From CAVWSM01 sp963757805 (lineage in GTDB: Bacteria; Actinomycetota; Actinomycetes; Jiangellales; Jiangellaceae), in contig CAVWSM010000006.1 in assembly GCA_963757805.1 (NCBI GenBank), positions 992,001 through 1,056,000 of the forward strand: 64,000 bases of DNA, given 5' to 3'. Below the pieces are notes generated by a model that saw nothing but the letters and a program-made list of their open reading frames with translations, was not told where the DNA came from and ran no database searches. The translations under genes were made by a program, and so were the position numbers. Positions within the stretch are counted from its first letter, which is position 1, and every line of letters begins with the position of its first letter. Of the stretch, positions 44,067-52,901 are shown piece after piece.

Positions 44067-45016
44067 AGCGCCGGGCTCCGGATCGATCATAGTTCGTGAC
44101 CATGTGACACCACCGCTATCCACCGGTATCCGATGACTTGCGATCGGCCAACAGGGCTCGAATGTCAAGAACCGAGAGGCCTGGATAGGCGCTGTAGAAC
44201 CCGATGGTTGGATAGTTGTTTTGCAATGCCCACTGATAGAACGCTTGGGCGTTCTTTCCTACCGGTGTTGGCGGCGCGCCAACGACGTGTGGAAACACGG
44301 CATCGAAAACGAGCGAGTTCTTTTCTGCGAAGTCCTGGATGTACTTCTTGAAATCACCGTCGTAGGCCGTGAAGAAACCCAGGTGGTGGTCCTCAAAAGG
44401 CACAAAATGGGCGCCATGCAGTGTCCCAAGCAAATCCGACGCTTCGTTGACCTCGTCTTGAATGCGCATCGCGACCAGCTTCAGGGACAACGCTTCCCGA
44501 CGTGACTTGATGGACATGTAGGTCAGCAAGCAGCCCTGCGAGGTATTGCCCGTGAAGCCCGCCGCACTCGCGGCCGCCTTGACGTCCTGAACCGAAGCGT
44601 CCTCGTAGGCGAAGTACGTGCCTAGAGGCTCGTGGGTATGATGCTTAAGCCATTTGATAACCCCCTGAGAGTTTCCAGCCACGGGCGTGGCCGGAGGGTC
44701 TTCCACGTGTTCGAAGATGGCGTCGAACACCGGGCCAGCACTCTCCACTAGCCGCTCGATGTGCTGGTCGACCTCGCCGTCAATGTCTGAAAGGAAGAGA
44801 AGCTTCTCGTCTCCCTTGACCATAAAGCGGGAGAAACGCACAGTACCGAGGTCGTCCTGCGCTTTCGCGAGATTGAGCATGAGCGCGGGCAGCTCTTCGG
44901 GTAGCGCCCTGGCGCTGGCGGGCGCCTTGATCGGGAAGTCAATGGTGAGAGCACTTTGGCTCATCGCGTCCTCCTTCGGGTAGATCGCATCCGTCTGGGT
45001 GGACGGACGTCAGAGT
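44067..45016. repeat. 950-bp tandem duplication, unit 1
   Basis: The unit contains the gene 44116..44964 and its flanks. The next unit begins at 45017 with the same flanking sequence (GCGCCGGGCTCCGGATCGAT at 44069 and 45019). Gene start, ribosome site and leader (AAGGAGGACGCG; TGGACGGACGTCAG at 45000 and 45950) recur exactly 950 bp apart. Confidence 0.85.
44116..44964 (-). CDS. Two-repeat protein next to DyP peroxidase, paralogue 1
   Basis: A 282-aa protein from ATG 44964 (AAGGAGG upstream). It has an internal repeat. Residues ~38-130 (DLGTVRFSRFMVKGDEKLL, FDAIFEHVEDPPATPV, YFAYEDASVQDVKA) align with ~178-270 (LLGTLHGAHFVPFEDHH, FDAVFPHVVGAPPTPV, YSAYPGLSVLDIRA). Each repeat looks like an alpha/beta ferredoxin-like unit, as in the extra N-terminal modules of some DyP relatives. 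No heme or metal ligand is evident and there is no signal peptide. It is cotranscribed upstream of DyP (83-bp gap). Function unknown. Confidence 0.65.
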   Translation of the reverse strand: MSQSALTIDFPIKAPASARALPEELPALMLNLAKAQDDLGTVRFSRFMVKGDEKLLFLSDIDGEVDQHIERLVESAGPVFDAIFEHVEDPPATPVAGNSQGVIKWLKHHTHEPLGTYFAYEDASVQDVKAAASAAGFTGNTSQGCLLTYMSIKSRREALSLKLVAMRIQDEVNEASDLLGTLHGAHFVPFEDHHLGFFTAYDGDFKKYIQDFAEKNSLVFDAVFPHVVGAPPTPVGKNAQAFYQWALQNNYPTIGFYSAYPGLSVLDIRALLADRKSSDTGG

Positions 45017-45966
45017 AGCGCCGGGCTCCGGATCGATCATGGTTCGTAACCATGTGACACCACCGCTATCCACCGGTATCCGATGACTTGCGATCGGCCA
45101 GCAGAGCTCGGACGTCTTGAACCCCGAGGCCTGGATAGGCACTGTAGAAGCCGATGGCCGGGTAGTTGTTTTCCAATGCCCACTGATAGAACGCCTGGGC
45201 GTTCTTTCCTACTGGGGTTGGCGGCGCGCCAATGATATGTGGAAAGACAGTATCGAAAACGAGCGAGTTCTTTTCTGCGAAGTCCTGGATGTAGTTCGCG
45301 AAATCACCGTCGTAGATTGTGAAGAAGGCTATGTGGCTTTTCTCAAAGGGCACCCAATGGGCGACATGAAGTGTCCCGATCGAATCCGACTCTTTGTAGG
45401 ACTCGTCTCTAATGCGCCTCCCGACCAGCTTCAGGGAAAACGCTTCCAGACGTGACTTGATGGACATGTAGGTCAACAAGGGGCCCTGCGAGGTATTGCC
45501 CGTGAAGCCCGCCGCACGCGCGCTCGCCTTGACGTCCTGAACCGAAGCGTCCTCGTAGGCGAAATACGAATCGAGAGGCTCGCGGACATGATGCTTCAGC
45601 CATTTGATGACCCCCTGAGGGTTACTAGCCACGGGCGTGGCCGGAGGGTCGTCCACGTGTTCGAAGATGGCGTCGAACACCGGGCCGGCACTCTCGACGA
45701 GCCGTTCGATATGCTGGTCGATCTCGCCGTCAATGTCCGAAAGGAAGAGAAGTTTCTCGTCTCCCTTGACCATGAAACGGGAGAAATGCACGTCACCGAG
45801 GTCGTCCTGCGCTTTCGCGAGATCGGGCATGAGCGAGGGCAGCTCTTCGGGTAGCGCCCTGGCGCTGGCGGGCGCCTTGATCGGGAAGTCAATGGTGAGA
45901 TGACTTTGGCTCATCGCGTCCTCCTTCGGGTAGATCGCATCCGTCTGGGTGGACGGACGTCAGTAT
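45017..45966. repeat. 950-bp tandem duplication, unit 2
   Basis: Second unit of the tandem duplication containing the gene 45066..45914. Flanks and coding region are closely similar to unit 1, and most differences are scattered substitutions. Confidence 0.85.
45066..45914 (-). CDS. Two-repeat protein next to DyP peroxidase, paralogue 2
   Basis: A 282-aa protein of identical length to paralogue 1. N- and C-termini are nearly the same (MSQSHLTIDFPIKAPASARA; LLADRKSSDTGG). Differences cluster at residues ~165-210 (VGRRIRDESYKESDSIG; EKSHIAFFTIYDGDFANY), in the second repeat. The internal two-repeat structure is preserved and the ribosome site is the same. Divergence without frameshift shows that both copies have been kept under selection. 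Confidence 0.65.
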   Translation of the reverse strand: MSQSHLTIDFPIKAPASARALPEELPSLMPDLAKAQDDLGDVHFSRFMVKGDEKLLFLSDIDGEIDQHIERLVESAGPVFDAIFEHVDDPPATPVASNPQGVIKWLKHHVREPLDSYFAYEDASVQDVKASARAAGFTGNTSQGPLLTYMSIKSRLEAFSLKLVGRRIRDESYKESDSIGTLHVAHWVPFEKSHIAFFTIYDGDFANYIQDFAEKNSLVFDTVFPHIIGAPPTPVGKNAQAFYQWALENNYPAIGFYSAYPGLGVQDVRALLADRKSSDTGG

Positions 45967-46167
45967 TACTCCCGGGCCGGACTGACCTTTGTGATGCAAT
46001 CGCGTTGCGCCGGGGACCGATACGGCGGCGTTTCACGCCTCCTCCCGCACAAGCCCGACTCGACAGCGCACGGGAGCTGTGCGACGGTCGCGCTCGTTCT
46101 GGTCGGCGTACCGTCTGGCGACTTTGGCGACGGGCCGGTCGAAGGGTCGTCGCGTCCTGGGGGAGTG

Positions 46168-46683
46168 TCAGTTCTCGGCCTCCTTCAGCTTGGCCTGGGC
46201 GTCGGCGATGGCGTCTTTGAGGGCCTGGACGTGGCGGCCCTCTGCCTCGCCCACCACCTTGGATATGGCCCGTGTCACGACGGGCTCGACCTTCGTGGCT
46301 GCGGACTGCGGGTAGGCCACGATGAGGCCGGCGCCTCCGATCGGGATGGTCGCCCCGACCTGCTCCTGTAGCTTGGCGGCGAGTTGGTGGTGGACGAGTT
46401 TGCCGGCGCCCGCTCCGATGACGGCACCGACGGCTGTCGCCGCGAGGAGCGGCGGCGCGAACAGGCCGACGACGAATCCGACGGAGCCGAGGCCCGCCGC
46501 GCCTTTGCGGACGAGTTTGTCGGTCTGCTGCACTTCTAGGTTGCCCTTGAGGTCCTTGGTCACGACGACCGCACCGTGCAGGTAGCCGCCGCTGCCGAGG
46601 ACGGACTCGTAGTCCTCCATCGCGGCGTCCCTGGACAGGTAGCCGCCGATGAGGACGTCGATCGTTTCTTCGTCGAACGCCAT
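46168..46683 (-). CDS. DUF1269 family protein
   Basis: A 171-aa protein from ATG 46683 (AGGAAGG 7 bp upstream). It has VLIGGYLSRDAAMEDYESVL, GAVVVTKDLKGNLEVQQTDK, a Gly/Ala-rich hydrophobic hairpin (LGSVGFVVGLFAPPLLAATA; VGAVIGAGAGKLVHHQLAAK), and an amphipathic C-terminal helix (ALKDAIADAQAKLKEAE). This is the DUF1269 pattern, small membrane-interacting proteins of unknown role common in actinobacterial stress clusters. It lies 31 bp downstream of the sulfatase gene. Confidence 0.85.
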   Translation of the reverse strand: MAFDEETIDVLIGGYLSRDAAMEDYESVLGSGGYLHGAVVVTKDLKGNLEVQQTDKLVRKGAAGLGSVGFVVGLFAPPLLAATAVGAVIGAGAGKLVHHQLAAKLQEQVGATIPIGGAGLIVAYPQSAATKVEPVVTRAISKVVGEAEGRHVQALKDAIADAQAKLKEAEN

Positions 46684-46714
46684 GCTGCCGACCTTCCTGC
46701 TGCGTGGTTTCGGC

Positions 46715-49121
46715 TCAGGCTGAGACTGCATTCACGGTGTCGCCGTGTCGCCGCGCCTGCTCCACCTGGTCCTCGTCGTCCTGGCTCAGGTGGGGCTTGA
46801 CGTCGAAGACGACCCGCTTGATCTTTCCTGTGAAGGGGAATGGCTTGCGGTCCTCGTAGCGCAGGTCGACGACCCCGCCGTTGTCGCGTCCGATGTCCAT
46901 GCTCGCGTAGGCGGAGAACCGGATGGGGACGGTGTGATCCATCCGCCCCTTGGCGACGGGGTTGTCGTCGACGTACAAGGTGACGTCGCCGCCGGTGGCG
47001 GGTTTGGGGGCGTCGGCAGTGAACTCCATGCGGACGGTGACATCGCCGGCCGGAAGTAGTTCCTCTGCCTGCTGGCGGAAGACGAAGACGCCCATCATCG
47101 AGTAGGTGTGGGTGAGCCGGCCGGCATCGACCCACAGCGAGAACCCGCCCAGGTGGTCGGCTTCAGCGACGATCACACCGTCGGCGCCGCCCTCGGGGAC
47201 GACCAGGTCCGCCGTGATCGTGTACGAGTGGTTGTAGACGCGCGGGATCATGCCCGACAGGACGTTTTCGACGTCACCCCGGAATTCGAACGTCGTGACG
47301 GTCGGCAGCGGAGGGGTGATGCCGAAGAACACGCTGAGCGGGGCAAGGAGCGGCAGCACCTTGTACTGCTCCGCCTCCGCCCAGAACAGGGCGCGGAGCT
47401 CCTGGACCTTCTCGGGATGGGTCGCGGCCAGGTCGTGGATCTGGGTGAAGTCGTCAGGTAGGTAGTAGAGCTCGACTGGGTCGTCGTCGGGGTTCCACAC
47501 GCCGGGGCGGTACGGCTCGAGCGCGGCAGGGGTGAGGACCCAGGGGATGCGGTCGGTGCGCATCGCCAGCCACCAGCCGTCCTTGTACATGGCTCGGTTG
47601 CCGACCGCCTCGAAGTACTGCTGGGTTCGCCGCTCCGGCGCGTTTGCGTTGGTGAACGAGTCTGCGAATGTCACGCCGTGCATCGGCTCCTGCGCGATCC
47701 CGTCGACCTCGTCCGGCGCGGGGATCCCGCACACGTCGAGGATCGTCGGCGCGACGTCGATCACATGCGTGAAGTGCGACCGCAGGCCGCCGCCCTCGGG
47801 GACTCGGGAGGGCCACTGCACCACGAGCGGGTCGCGGGTGCCACCCAGGTGTGAGCCCACCTGCTTGCCCCACTGGAACGGCGCGTTGCCGGCCCAGGCC
47901 CAGGCTGCCGCGTAGTGCGGGGCGGTCATCGCCCCGCCCCAGGCGTCCAACCCGCCGTATCGCTCGACGAGTTGCATCTGCATCTCGTCGGTGAGCGGGA
48001 TGCCGTTCTGCATGGTCAGCTCGTTGAATGAGCCGGTGGGTGCGCCCTCCATGCTCGCCCCGTTGTCACCCCAGATCCACAGCACCAGGGTGTTGTCGAG
48101 TTCGCCCAGGTCCTCGATCGCGTCGATCACCCGTCCGACGTTGTAGTCGGCGTTCTCGGAGTAGCCGGCGTAGACCTCCATCTGTCGGGCGTAGTACGCC
48201 TTGAGCGGGTCCGGTACGTCGTCCCATGCGGGGAACGCCTCGTTGCGCGGCGTCAGCTCCGCGTCGGGCGGCACGACGCCGAGCTGCTTCTGCCGGGCGA
48301 AGACCTCCTCGCGCAGGCGGTCCCAGCCCTGGTCGAAGCGACCCTTGTACTTGTCGGCCCAGCTGTTCGCGACGTGGTGCGGCGCGTGGGCGCAGCCGGT
48401 GGAGAAGTAGGCGAAGAACGGCTTGGTCGGGTCCTGGGCTCGCACGCTGTGTAGCCACTGGATCGTGTGGTCGGCCATGGCGTCGGGCAGGTAGTAGGGG
48501 TTGTCCGGGTCGTAGAAGGCCGGGTCGGTGCCGATGATCTTCTGGTTCTCGGCAAGGCAGGGGTCCCACTGGCTGGCGCCGCCGCCGAGGATTCCGTAGA
48601 AGTAGTCGAAGCCCCAGCCGCTCGGCCAGCGCTCGAAGGGGCCGGCGGCGCCTTGCTGGTGGTCCGGCGTCAGGTGCCACTTGCCGAATACGCCGGTGAT
48701 GTAGCCGTTCTCCTGCAGGATCCGGGGTAGCGGCGCGCAGTCGCGCGGCAGCAGGGCGGTGTAGCCGGGAAAGCCGCTGGACAGCTCCCCGATGGATCCG
48801 AATCCGACGGTGTGGCTGTTGCGACCAGTCAGCAGCGAGGCCCGCGTCGGCGAGCAGAGCGGAGTCACATGGAAGCGGTTGTACCGCAGCCCGCGCTCGG
48901 CCATCCGCGAGTAGTTCGGGGTGTCGATCGGCCCGCCGAACGTGCTCGGGTTGCCGAGCCCGCATCGTCGATCAGTACGAGCAGGATGTTGGGCGCGCCC
49001 ACAGGCGGGCGGACGTGGTCGATCTGGTTCCAGTCCGGCTCGGAACCGTCCAACGTGCGCGCCGCGGTCCCGCTGAATTCGGGCGTCGGATGGGGAGCTT
49101 GGTGCGGTCTGGCCCGCTCAT
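46715..49121 (-). CDS. Arylsulfatase, two frameshifts near the N-terminus
   Basis: ATG 49121 (GGAGGA upstream). The N-terminal part must be repaired near 49080 and 48959 to join GSEPDWNQIDHV, PPVGAPNILLVLIDDAG and STFGGPI to the 729-codon main frame. The formylglycine site is TPLCSPTRASLLTGRN (C-x-P-x-R). Other motifs are GKWHLTPDH, FFAYFSTGCAHAPHH, WIWGDNGAS and a C-terminal beta domain with FRGDVENV and DVTLYVDDNPVAKG. At about 800 aa it matches large actinobacterial arylsulfatases, which act on aryl or sugar sulfates. A separate anaerobic or FGE-type maturase is not in the window. Confidence 0.88.
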
Positions 49122-49238
49122 CTCATTCCTCCGGGTTCGCACGAGGCCACGACGACGCCGACAGTCGGTTCGCTGCTCTCCCCGACCAATCCATCAGCGA
49201 TCCCCACCGGTCCCCTCGACAGGGCAAATTCGCGGGCC

Positions 49239-49538
49239 GCGGTCCACGGGCTTCAGCTTCAGGACATTGTCGGCCCCAGTGCGGTCGGTCTTCCAGCCCG
49301 GGTGCCTCGGTGACGTGCTCTGTGTTGAAGGTGCGCTGCTCTTTGGTGAAGAGCTCCCCACCCCTCCCCCCCCCGCTCGCCCCCCCTGGGTATCTGTGCC
49401 CCCCGCGGGTCCCTCCCTCGCGCGCTGGGGGGGGCTCCTCCCTGTCTCGCGCACGCGCCCCTTCTCTCGACCTGTGCCTTCTTAGTTGTTCGTGGGACAG
49501 TCCCGGAGCCTCGTGTTGTTTCGTGGACACGTCATAAC
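49239..49538 (-). pseudogene. CYTH-like protein relic, copy B, with corrupted low-complexity tract
   Basis: Homologous to 24668..25052. The start (STKQHEAPGLSHEQL) and KLFTKE / TEHVTEAPGLED survive, but between them (49356-49480) the sequence degenerates into runs of C with scattered remnants of the copy-A sequence. No functional product. Confidence 0.5.
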
Positions 49539-49567
49539 CCCTCACGCGTGGGCAATTTGTTGACCCT

Positions 49568-49801
49568 TCACCATTCCGCGGCGTCCTGGTCGTTCCCTTG
49601 AGCGACAAGACGGACGTCGAGCAGCTCGAGGCCGAGGTCGCGGATGCGGGAGATGGCGCCATGGAGTGCGGCCTGGTCGGGCAGGGCCCCACGCAGTGTC
49701 GTCGAGCCGTGGGTAGGCACCACGTCGAAGTCAGGAAACATCGCTAACACCGACTCACTGGCGGCTCCTTTGAAGGACAACTCGTAGACCACATGTGCCA
49801 T
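49568..49801 (-). CDS. Conserved 77-aa protein of unknown function, copy B
   Basis: Identical in aa sequence to 24396..24629 (MAHVVYELSFKGAASESVLA...). ATG 49801 lies downstream of the double operator at 49851-49894, as in copy A. Exact identity indicates a recent duplication or gene conversion. Confidence 0.65.
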   Translation of the reverse strand: MAHVVYELSFKGAASESVLAMFPDFDVVPTHGSTTLRGALPDQAALHGAISRIRDLGLELLDVRLVAQGNDQDAAEW

Positions 49802-49850
49802 GGAGGCCCCAACCGCTCGCATTGGTTTGAACGCATCGTGCCCCCGAGCA

Positions 49851-49894
49851 GGGTGACGACTGCTCACCCCGAGCCGGGTGATTCGCACTCACCC
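49851..49894. promoter_or_regulatory. Double palindromic operator GGGTGA-N7-TCACCC, copy B
   Basis: Sites at 49851-49869 and 49876-49894, 25 bp apart, are the reverse complement of copy A. They sit between start codons 49801 (minus) and 49936 (plus). Being duplicated with its genes, this copy does not count as independent support for the motif. Confidence 0.7.
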
Positions 49895-49935
49895 GGGGTG
49901 CGTTCAGGATTCAGGGCGAGGAAAGGACGGTGCAC

Positions 49936-50403
49936 ATGGACGAGGCAATCGCGGTCGACGAGCTCGGCCCCGTCGACTACATCGTGGTCGAGTTCCCCGG
50001 CAGCAGGTTCAACGGGGAGATGGCCCCGGCGCTGGCCGACCTGGTTGATCGCGGCCTGGTCCGGGTGCTCGACCTGCTGATCCTGAAGAAGGACACCGAC
50101 GGCTCGGTCGAGGCCTTCGAGCTGTCCGACCTCGGCGCTGACGAGCTCGGCGTGATTCGCTCGTACGAGTCGAAGCTGGCAATGCTGCTCAGTGAGGACG
50201 ATGTCACTGCGGTAGCGGCCGCTCTTGAGCCGGGTTCCTCGGCCGGCGTCCTGGTCTGGGAGAACGCCTGGGCCGCGCCGTTCGCCAGTGCGGTGCGTAA
50301 GTCGGGTGGCCAGCTGGTCGCCGGCGGACGCATCCCCATCCAGGCCCTCCTCGCCGCCGTCGAGGCCGACGAGGCAGAAGACAGCCTCGAAGAAGGAGTT
50401 TGA
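49936..50403 (+). CDS. DUF6325 family protein, copy B
   Basis: Same 155-aa product as 23794..24261, with the same ribosome site. It heads a plus-strand run: DUF6325, small basic protein (3-bp gap), sulfatase scrap, PLDc_N/SHOCT, truncated DUF4239, DUF2252. Confidence 0.88.
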   Translation: MDEAIAVDELGPVDYIVVEFPGSRFNGEMAPALADLVDRGLVRVLDLLILKKDTDGSVEAFELSDLGADELGVIRSYESKLAMLLSEDDVTAVAAALEPGSSAGVLVWENAWAAPFASAVRKSGGQLVAGGRIPIQALLAAVEADEAEDSLEEGV

Positions 50404-50405
50404 TC

Positions 50406-50573
50406 ATGCCGCTTGCACGTCGACGCATGCGTCGCGCCTCGGTGATCGGACCCGCGCCGGTCGCCCGGACTGCCGCAACAGTTGGCACGGCCGCGGTGGT
50501 GGCCCACGGTGTCAACCGCCGCACCGACCGCAGAGACGACCGCAGAGACGACCGCACCGACCGCCGCGACTAG
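50406..50573 (+). CDS. Small basic protein, copy B
   Basis: 55 aa, same sequence as the product of 23624..23791, starting 3 bp after the DUF6325 stop. Arg/Asp repeat tail as in copy A. No known family. Confidence 0.55.
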   Translation: MPLARRRMRRASVIGPAPVARTAATVGTAAVVAHGVNRRTDRRDDRRDDRTDRRD

Positions 50574-50583
50574 GCAGGTGCCG

Positions 50584-50706
50584 ATGTCGCCGCCGCCCGC
50601 CGGCGCACCGAACCTGCTCGTGGTGCTGCTCGGTATCGGTTTCCGGGGCGTCGAGCGCGTTCGGCGACCGATCAGCACACACCGCATCGCCACGGCCAGG
50701 CAATGA
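50584..50706 (+). pseudogene. Arylsulfatase N-terminal scrap, copy B
   Basis: Same fragment as 23491..23613 (PPPAGAPNLLVVLLGIGF; Asp of the metal site replaced by Gly here). About 40 codons, no active site. It is not derived from the adjacent sulfatase, whose corresponding segment reads PPVGAPNILLVLIDDAG. Confidence 0.5.
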
Positions 50707-50754
50707 CGATCCATCCCGCTTGTCAGTGGGCACATCAAGCAAAGGAGCTGTGAC

Positions 50755-51144
50755 ATGCCGCTGCTGGATCTGTTCTGGGCCACCCTGTGGTTCTTCCTGT
50801 TCTTCGCCTGGATCTGGCTGGTAATCACGATCTTCGGCGACATCTTCCGCAGTCGTGACCTGTCTGGCTGGGCAAAGGCGTTGTGGACGCTGTTCGTGGT
50901 GTTCATCCCTTGGCTGGGAGTGTTGATCTACCTGATCGTCCGCGGCAAGTCCATGGAAGATCGGAGCATGCAAGCTGCCGCCGAGCAGGAGAAGGCGACT
51001 CGTCAATACGTCCAGACCGTGGCCTCGGACGACGGGGCGTCCAGCGCGGATGAAATCGCCAAGCTCGCGCAGCTACGCAACTCCGGCAGCATCACGCAGG
51101 ACGAGTTCGACGCGCAGAAGGCCAAGATCCTCGCCAAGGCCTAG
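50755..51144 (+). CDS. PLDc_N / SHOCT domain membrane protein, copy B
   Basis: A 129-aa protein differing from copy A by Ile for Leu in the SHOCT module (NSGSITQDEF). Same AAAGGAGCTG ribosome site before ATG 50755. Two-helix PLDc_N part plus SHOCT tail. Confidence 0.85.
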   Translation: MPLLDLFWATLWFFLFFAWIWLVITIFGDIFRSRDLSGWAKALWTLFVVFIPWLGVLIYLIVRGKSMEDRSMQAAAEQEKATRQYVQTVASDDGASSADEIAKLAQLRNSGSITQDEFDAQKAKILAKA

Positions 51145-51182
51145 CACCAGGCAGGCGCGTACCGGGATGGCGCCATCAAGTC

Positions 51183-51308
51183 ATGAACCTGGCGTGGGGC
51201 GCCCTCGTCATCGTCGCCGTCACGGGCGTGGCGGTCACAGCGATGCTGCTGGCACGGCGCAGGGCCCCCGAGGGCAGTCGCTGCCGTGCTGACGGGAGGT
51301 GGAGTTGA
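51183..51308 (+). pseudogene. Truncated DUF4239 N-terminus
   Basis: 41 codons, MNLAWGALVIVAVTGVAVTA, then MLLARRRAPEGS and a short divergent tail. The first 33 residues match 23014..22924; the rest of the gene is absent. Its TGA overlaps the ATG of DUF2252 (TGATG), so the stub may now serve as a translational leader. Confidence 0.6.
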
Positions 51309-52723
51309 TGGCCCAGCGACGGGTTGCGCACCCGACCGTTGACGACCGAAAGGCGATGGGAAGAGCCGCCGCTGGCAGGGTGCCGCTGTCGAGTCACGAC
51401 GGGTGGACCCCGGCTCTGGATCGCGCAGACCCCATCGGCCTGCTCGAAGAGCAGAACGTGACCCGAGAGCCGGACCTAGTGCCAGTGCGCCACGGTCGGA
51501 TGAAGGTTTCGCCTTTTACCTTCTACCGCGGGACAGCCAAGATCATGGCGGCCGATCTGAAGGACTCACCAACGGCCGGCCTGATCGTCCAGCTTTGTGG
51601 GGACGCTCACTTGTCGAACTTCGGCGGGTACGCCTCGCCCGAACGAACGTTGCTGTTCGACCTCAATGACTTCGACGAGACCCTTCCTGGCCCGTTCGAG
51701 TACGACGTGAAACGGATGGCCGCGAGCTTCACGATCGCCGCCCGGAACAACGGCTTGTCGAAGGCCGATGCCAAGGCAGCGACGCGTGCGTCGGTGCGGG
51801 CCTACCGCGAGGGAATGGCCGACTTCGCGCAGATGCGCACGATGGAGGTGTGGTACTCGCGCATTTCCGAGCAGGACATACTGGCCGCCGCGCAGGCTGC
51901 CCAGACCACCAAGCAGCATGCGAAGGAACTGAAGCGGGGCAGGAAGACTATCGAGAAGGCGCGCACGCGTGACAGCCTGCAGGCGTTATCGAAGCTGGGT
52001 GAACTCGTCGATGGGAAATACAGGATCGTCCGGCAGCCGCCGATCGTCGTTCCGATTCGCGAGGTGGCCGCAACGTACGGAATGCCACCAGACGAACTCG
52101 AAAAGGTGCTGATCGACCAGTTCCGGGCCTATCGCGCCACTCTGCAGGATGATCGGCGGCAGCTGCTGGAGCGGTTCCAGATCGTCGACGTCGCGCGGAA
52201 GGTTGTTGGTGTCGGCAGTGTCGGGACGCGGGCGTTGATCGTCTTGTTGCAGGGACGCGACCAGGACGATCCGCTGTTCCTTCAGGTGAAAGAGGCTACG
52301 AGCTCCGTGCTTGAAGACCACCTCCCGAAGAGCCGATACCGGCAGCCCGGTGAGCGGGTCGTGCAGGGACAGCGACTCATGCAGGCCACCAGCGATATCT
52401 ACCTCGGCTGGACCAAGGGCGCGCAGGCCGGGCGCTACTTCTACTGGCGCCAGCTTCGAGACATGAAGGGCTCGGCACTCGTCGAGGCCATGTCAGCCGA
52501 TGCGCTGGCGTTCTATGCCGGCCTTTGCGGTTGGACGCTTGCTCGAGCGCATGCACGGTCGGGCGACGCGATCGCCATCAGCGAGTATCTCGGTGGGAGC
52601 GACGCATTCGACCGGGCGATCGCCGATTTCTCGAAGCGCTACGGGGACCAGAACGAGCGCGACTACGAAGAATTTGTCGGCGCCATACAGCGCGGAAGAC
52701 TCGAGGCCCGAGAGGGCCTCTGA
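51308..52723 (+). CDS. DUF2252 family protein
   Basis: An intact 471-aa protein from ATG 51308 (GGGAGG 9 bp upstream; GTG 51299 is an alternative). It has MKVSPFTFYRGTAKIMAADL, VQLCGDAHLSNFGGYASPER, LLFDLNDFDETLPGPFEYDV, KRMAASFTIAARNN, and later VARKVVGVGSVGTRALIVLL and YFYWRQLRDMKGS. The G-D-A-H-x-x-N-F-G and D-F-D-E-T motifs resemble kinase-like (aminoglycoside-phosphotransferase fold) catalytic loops. Biochemical role unproven. Confidence 0.88.
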   Translation: MAQRRVAHPTVDDRKAMGRAAAGRVPLSSHDGWTPALDRADPIGLLEEQNVTREPDLVPVRHGRMKVSPFTFYRGTAKIMAADLKDSPTAGLIVQLCGDAHLSNFGGYASPERTLLFDLNDFDETLPGPFEYDVKRMAASFTIAARNNGLSKADAKAATRASVRAYREGMADFAQMRTMEVWYSRISEQDILAAAQAAQTTKQHAKELKRGRKTIEKARTRDSLQALSKLGELVDGKYRIVRQPPIVVPIREVAATYGMPPDELEKVLIDQFRAYRATLQDDRRQLLERFQIVDVARKVVGVGSVGTRALIVLLQGRDQDDPLFLQVKEATSSVLEDHLPKSRYRQPGERVVQGQRLMQATSDIYLGWTKGAQAGRYFYWRQLRDMKGSALVEAMSADALAFYAGLCGWTLARAHARSGDAIAISEYLGGSDAFDRAIADFSKRYGDQNERDYEEFVGAIQRGRLEAREGL

Positions 52724-52830
52724 CAAGCTCCGTGGGTCGCGGTCACATGTCCAACGGGAGGATGCCGTGACCGCCTCGGGCACCCGGTCTCCGCGGTGGA
52801 ACCCAATAGTCGCTCTGCGGCAAATCCGGT

Positions 52831-52842
52831 AAGTGGATCATG
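52831..52842 (+). repeat. Direct repeat AAGTGGATCATG, left copy
   Basis: A 12-bp match, preceded by ATCCG-GT, to 60008..60019 (preceded by ATCCGCGTC). The right copy touches the stop codon of a tyrosine recombinase. Possible attachment or terminal sequence of a 7.2-kb element. Confidence 0.4.
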
Positions 52843-52901
52843 CTGGTCGGGTCAGATGAGGGCGTTCGTCGCCGTCTCTCCCAGCGAGCTCGCGATCCGC
52901 G

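Larger units (their letters stand above)
49238..51283. repeat. Inverted duplication, copy B (partner 22924..25052)
   Basis: Reverse-complement copy of the block at 22924..25052, separated from it by about 24 kb. Internal genes are intact where copy A's are. The outer ends carry the damaged CYTH relic and a DUF4239 start truncated to 41 codons. The copy lies between the sulfatase gene and DUF2252. Confidence 0.9.
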
